Positions 7,761 to 10,924 of a stretch of DNA of 10,924 nucleotides are shown here, piece after piece. Origin of the DNA: Hamiltosporidium magnivora (lineage: Eukaryota; Microsporidia; Dubosqiidae). The notes under the pieces are model-generated. The model made no database searches and was not told the origin of the DNA. It saw only the letters and a list, made by a program, of their open reading frames with translations. How positions within the stretch are numbered: position 1 is the first letter of the stretch; the number at the start of each line of letters is the position of its first letter. Location: assembly GCA_004325065.1 (NCBI GenBank), contig PITI01000555.1, positions 1 through 10,924 on the forward strand, in the 5' to 3' direction. A program made the translations under genes and the position numbers.

Positions 7761-10282
7761 AAATAATGTAAATGATTTGCTTTAAATGATTTTTATCAGA
7801 AATTATTTTTCAATTTTATCGTTGATTAAAAATTGATTAGCAAAAAAAGGAATATTGTTACCACTTTCCTAATTTATATTTAAGATAAAGGTGAAGTTTT
7901 TAATATACAAAAACGATAAGGTAGATAATCGAATTATAATAGTAACATTATAATATTTTTACAAAAGAACAATATTTAAAAAAAAATCATCTACTCCTTT
8001 ATTTGGCTATGAATGACTTTAAAATTATATAGGAACATTCATAAAGCTTAACAAAGCAAAATTTTAGTCCTTTGCAATCTAGAGAGGTACTCTTATACCT
8101 ATCTAGGCAACACGGTGCCACATTAACCACAATTGTGTTATAAATAAAAAGAAAAATCAAGTGCAATGTCAGTAATATCAATCCATTCATTGTTGTCTGC
8201 ATATAAACGTCTTGGTTTTTAAAAATGTATCCACTTAGTCGAATACTTCATTTTTTCGCATTTATTGTGTCACTATCATAACTATCTTGATTATTTATAT
8301 TGTTGCTGACAAATATTTCGCTTCAATCTTATCAGTTTAAAACAAAATAAAGTTCATATTCTACATCATTTATTTCATAATTTTGTCAAATAATCATCTT
8401 TCACATTCTAGGCGCAGAAGGTTAAAACTTTATGAACTGAATACTTTTAGTTCAAAAAGTGCGCATTGTATACCTTTGTAGTATAAACATAAACACATTA
8501 AAATCAATTCTCACATAAATAAGCTACAGTGGCAAAACCGTCTATCGCCGCTATGGCGAAATTCAAGTTATAAGTCATATTTTAAATTTCAGACTATTTA
8601 CGAAAAGGACTTCAAAAGGCTTAAGATTTTTTTAGTATTGATTTGTGTTTTAGATAGATTTGCACAAAAAATTGCATTTTTTTCTTTATTATCTTAGAAA
8701 TAAATACAAAAACACACAATTCCTTTGAAATTTCATATAAAAACATCCTAAAACTATTTCTGTGAATAAATTAAATATAAAGATGCTTTTTTTAAAAATT
8801 TAAATCAGAATCATGTGTGTAATTAAATGAGAAAGAACTCTTAAATTCAAAAAAAATGTTTCAGTCAATCTAATATTACTAAAATTATAGATTAATTTTT
8901 TTTAAATGCGAAAAAAAAAATAAATTATTGAGCATTTTTAATTCTTGTACTTTTGCCAACATTTTTTTGCAAAATGGTCATTCAATTCAGACTTCTTCAT
9001 ATAAAATATTCTTGCTTTTCTATTTAAGTTATAAACTTCTAATTAAAGTCGTTTCTTTTTCTGTGAACTTTTATAAATCTTGCAGTGATACTTTGATCGC
9101 AGTATATTTATTAACATTTAAGATTTACCCAATTTTTTTTTGAACTTACAATTATTTTTAATTATTTATATGCGGAGTTTATAGGCAATTCTTGTATCTA
9201 GCCTGCCCCATTGCATTCTATATACCGACTTGCGTATACATTTTTCTACAAAAAAATTCGCTATTAGAACAAAATAAAAGGTTTTAATGCTTCTTCTGTG
9301 CTATTTATTATATAATTTCAAATTAAAAGGTGTCAGAACATTAATATTCATTAACATATTGATATCAATTCGTTCGTCATAAATTCTTTTAGAGAAAATT
9401 TACGCATGTGATTTGCACTGAATAATATTTCTAAAAATATAAAAGCTAAAATAATAGATATTTTATTGACATAAGTTATTTTAGAATGTATATAACTTTG
9501 GATATCTCTTAAAACAATAATCATTGTGAAAATTTTTAAAAAATATATTTAAATTTAGAGGTAAGTTATGTTTCATTTCAGCAGATAATTATTTATTTAT
9601 TAAATAGCTCGCACCTTCCCTACGAATGGAACACAATCCAACGATGAATCATAGATATACCATGTTATGGGCGTTCAATGGACAAATTTCTTTTGATTGG
9701 TTAGGTTGTCAGCTTCATAGCAGATAATTATTACCGCTGAAAAATATCTGAAAAAATCAAGCAAGTTGAGGAAGCCCATCGGTAATCAAAATGATCCTAA
9801 TAGTTAAAACTCTCCTTAGAACTTAAGCATTTGTGGCATTGTTTTTCTGTCTGTTTTTTTCAGGGCAAATTTTTATTGTAAAAACGATCTTTGTTTTATG
9901 ACTTGCCGCAAGTTCTTGGATTAATTTTTTAATTTGACAAGTATTTTAAATGTTTTGTTATTTCTTATTCTAATATATTTACTAGAGGTTGATTTTAGAA
10001 TTTCATACATTTATTCTCTGTTTTTATATTTAAAAAAATCCGAATTTACATTTTTCGTAATATTATATTTACTACGATAGTTACATAAGTTACAGTCAAA
10101 TATAAATCTAATGTGTATTTTTTGTAAGGCTATAGACAGTTTGTATGGATTCATTGTGGAAAATGTTTTGATTCATTTTTAAAAGTTGTAAATGTCGTAA
10201 ATAGTTTGTGCCAGAATATTAAAATTTTAATCGTGGTAAAAGTTTTTAAAAACAAAACACCAAGCGTATACTTAACAGTGAA
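7761..10282. other. Gene-free AT-rich spacer between paralog B and the right-edge gene
   Basis: No supportable gene is present. A minus-strand frame at 7999-8202 (67 codons, ATG start) encodes a hydrophobic N-terminus and five cysteines, but has no ribosome binding site and is of chance length. A plus-strand frame at 8928-9143 needs a TTG start and is Phe/Tyr/Leu-rich as expected from composition. The only locally GC-rich element is the short hairpin at 8545-8559. No tRNA, terminator or mobile element was recognised. Confidence 0.6.
8545..8559. repeat. GC-rich 5-bp hairpin in an AT-rich spacer
   Basis: TCGCC and GGCGA flank the 5-nt loop GCTAT, giving a short, mostly G-C stem in a stretch that otherwise has few G or C. 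There is no T-run on the plus side. On the minus side only a few T residues follow, interrupted, so a terminator call is not justified. Its role is unknown. Confidence 0.3.
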
Positions 10283-10299
10283 TTAAGTTATTAACTTAA
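10283..10299. repeat. Near-continuous palindrome TTAAGTTA-T-TAACTTAA
   Basis: Two perfect 8-bp arms are separated by a single T. The flanks repeat the end of the motif (CTTAAC at 10271, TTAAG at 10296). Arms of this size are expected about once per window for each loop length in such AT-rich DNA, so it may be chance. It is recorded because three such elements lie within the last 640 bases. Confidence 0.35.
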
Positions 10300-10473
10300 G
10301 CTGAAACCACTCGCAAATCTCGTGAAAGTATTGTTGCCTTAACATATTTAGCAAATGGATATAATAGTATATACTAGTTTCTTAATATGAAATTTTAGTT
10401 TCCGTTTTAATTCAAGTTTAAATTAATGTTTGCTTAAATAATGTGTATTGTATATTTAGTCCCCCTCTTGCTG

Positions 10474-10500
10474 AATTTTACCATGGCCAAAAGTAAAATT
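10474..10500. repeat. Inverted repeat AATTTTAC-N11-GTAAAATT
   Basis: Perfect 8-bp arms enclose an 11-nt loop that contains CATGGCC. A partial direct copy of the left arm plus loop (AATTTACCAGG) follows at about 10497. It lies about 360 bp upstream of the right-edge gene. No terminator-type T-run follows it. It may be a binding site, but its statistical support is weak. Confidence 0.3.
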
Positions 10501-10566
10501 TACCAGGTTATCACATCTACTAAATAGGATTGAGCCGGCAAATTATTCGTATTTATAGTTTTTTTG

Positions 10567-10594
10567 GCGGAAAAAGACTGTGATAGCGGGAAAA
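10567..10594. repeat. Pair of GCGG(G)AAAA direct repeats
   Basis: GCGGAAAAA (10567-10575) and GCGGGAAAA (10586-10594) lie 19 bp apart, close to two helical turns, in a locally G-rich patch. Two copies on the same helical face would suit a protein that binds cooperatively. With only two copies, one of them imperfect, this is suggestive at most. Confidence 0.2.
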
Positions 10595-10650
10595 TGATTA
10601 TTTTGGGATAAATTAAAGAGTTTAAATAAGATAAGACCTTTTTAAACCGA

Positions 10651-10680
10651 AAATAAATTTAAATAAATTAAATAAAAAAG
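10651..10680. repeat. Short degenerate tandem repeat, 10-bp period (AAATAAATTT)
   Basis: AAATAAATTT, AAATAAATTA and AATAAAAAAG follow each other directly, within a 100-bp stretch (10640-10740) where A far exceeds T on the plus strand. In-phase A-tracts with a 10-bp period would be expected to bend DNA, which fits an upstream regulatory zone. It may also be simple-sequence drift. Confidence 0.35.
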
Positions 10681-10794
10681 AAATCAAAAAAATAGAATTA
10701 AGAATAATAATCACAAAATAAAAGAAATAAAAAAATCTGAATATTAATGTACCTTTCTTTTACTCCGTTTTTTTATATGCTTGTCTTTTCATTG

Positions 10795-10815
10795 TGTGAT
10801 ATTATTTATATCACA
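10795..10815. promoter_or_regulatory. Interrupted palindrome TGTGATAT-N5-ATATCACA, possible operator
   Basis: Two perfect 8-bp arms surround TATTT. After one mismatch two more outer pairs match, giving 10 of 11 pairs. It lies 45-65 bp upstream of the start codon and overlaps the -35 and spacer of the candidate promoter, where a repressor would act. The half-site TGTGA/TCACA is that of CRP-family sites, but the spacing here is 11 bp rather than the canonical 6, so I do not call it a CRP site. The same bases could form an RNA hairpin if transcription starts further upstream. Confidence 0.4.
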
Positions 10816-10825
10816 AAAATATGAT
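10796..10825 (+). promoter_or_regulatory. Candidate sigma-70-type promoter for the right-edge gene
   Basis: GTGATA (10796-10801, 4 of 6 bases of the -35 consensus), an 18-bp spacer and TATGAT (10820-10825, 5 of 6 bases of the -10 consensus) would start transcription near 10832. That leaves a leader of about 28 nt carrying the ribosome binding site. The -35 element lies inside the left arm of the inverted repeat at 10795-10815. Such matches are frequent in AT-rich DNA, so the call rests mainly on position. Confidence 0.3.
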
Positions 10826-10842
10826 TTTATATTTTAAAAATA

Positions 10843-10850
10843 AAAGGAGG
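10843..10850 (+). promoter_or_regulatory. Strong Shine-Dalgarno sequence (AAAGGAGG)
   Basis: AAAGGAGG, followed by GG, sits 9 nt before the ATG at 10860. It fixes the start of the right-edge gene and is the best single argument that this DNA is bacterial. The two paralogs in the same window have nothing similar. Confidence 0.85.
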
Positions 10851-10859
10851 GGTGCCATC

Positions 10860-10924
10860 ATGAACAAAACAAATAAAGACAATTTTTCTAAAAACAATTC
10901 TTTACTTTACAACAACAGAGGAAT
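10860..10924 (+). CDS. N-terminus of an unidentified protein (runs off the right edge)
   Basis: An ATG with an excellent ribosome binding site opens a frame that continues to the window edge: 21 complete codons and two bases. The visible peptide begins MNKTNKDNFSKNNS. It is very polar, with 7 Asn and 3 Lys in 21 residues, and has no hydrophobic segment, so there is no sign of a signal peptide in this part. This is too little to assign a family; the start call depends on the Shine-Dalgarno sequence and spacing. Upstream lie a candidate promoter and an inverted repeat, so the gene probably has its own regulated promoter and is not part of an operon with anything in this window. Confidence 0.7.
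   Translation, partial: MNKTNKDNFSKNNSLLYNNRG

Noticed and set aside
8928..9143. Plus-strand frame of 71 codons
   Set aside because: It has a TTG start, no ribosome binding site, and composition typical of random AT-rich sequence.
9541..9590. GTAAGT...TTTCAG pattern resembling a eukaryotic intron
   Set aside because: The would-be intron is about 21 nt, there is no open frame on either side, and such motifs are common in T-rich sequence.

Overview
This is a very AT-rich window (about three quarters A+T by eye) with very few genes. Only three stretches, about 12% of the bases, look like convincing protein-coding sequence: a 3'-truncated gene running off the left edge (1-456, minus), a complete 260-residue gene (6978-7760, minus), and the first 21 codons of a gene entering the right edge (10860-10924, plus). 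I see no tRNA, rRNA, CRISPR array, insertion sequence or recognisable housekeeping gene.

The source is most likely a bacterium with a bloated or decaying genome, such as an obligate host-associated lineage or one of its plasmids. The bacterial reading rests mainly on the textbook Shine-Dalgarno sequence (AAAGGAGG, 9 nt before ATG) of the right-edge gene. The two minus-strand genes use the standard code: TGG for Trp and CAA/CAG for Gln, with no internal stops. This argues against mycoplasma and ciliate codes. They have no Shine-Dalgarno sequence, so a eukaryotic origin is not strictly excluded. I cannot name the genus.

The two minus-strand genes are paralogs. Over the 152 residues that can be compared they align without a gap at about 57% identity (87/152). 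Both encode a short basic N-terminus, one transmembrane helix (residues 11-31) and a soluble domain. A 19-residue core (67-85) is identical in both, and its 57 coding bases differ at only four positions, all synonymous. So both are, or recently were, under protein-level selection while most of the DNA around them has no readable gene. I do not recognise the family. It is the most interesting thing here.

Layout: 1-456 paralog A. 457-6977 is a 6.5-kb stretch without a convincing gene; it holds a 22-bp perfect palindrome (2908-2929), several local GC-rich spots, one marginal 116-codon frame (4998-5348), and blocks where T strongly exceeds A on the plus strand. 6978-7760 is paralog B. 7761-10859 is a second gene-free stretch whose last 600 bp contain several small inverted and direct repeats. 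Among them is an interrupted palindrome sitting on a possible promoter just upstream of the right-edge gene. Nothing in the window shows how the genes work together beyond the duplication of A and B.
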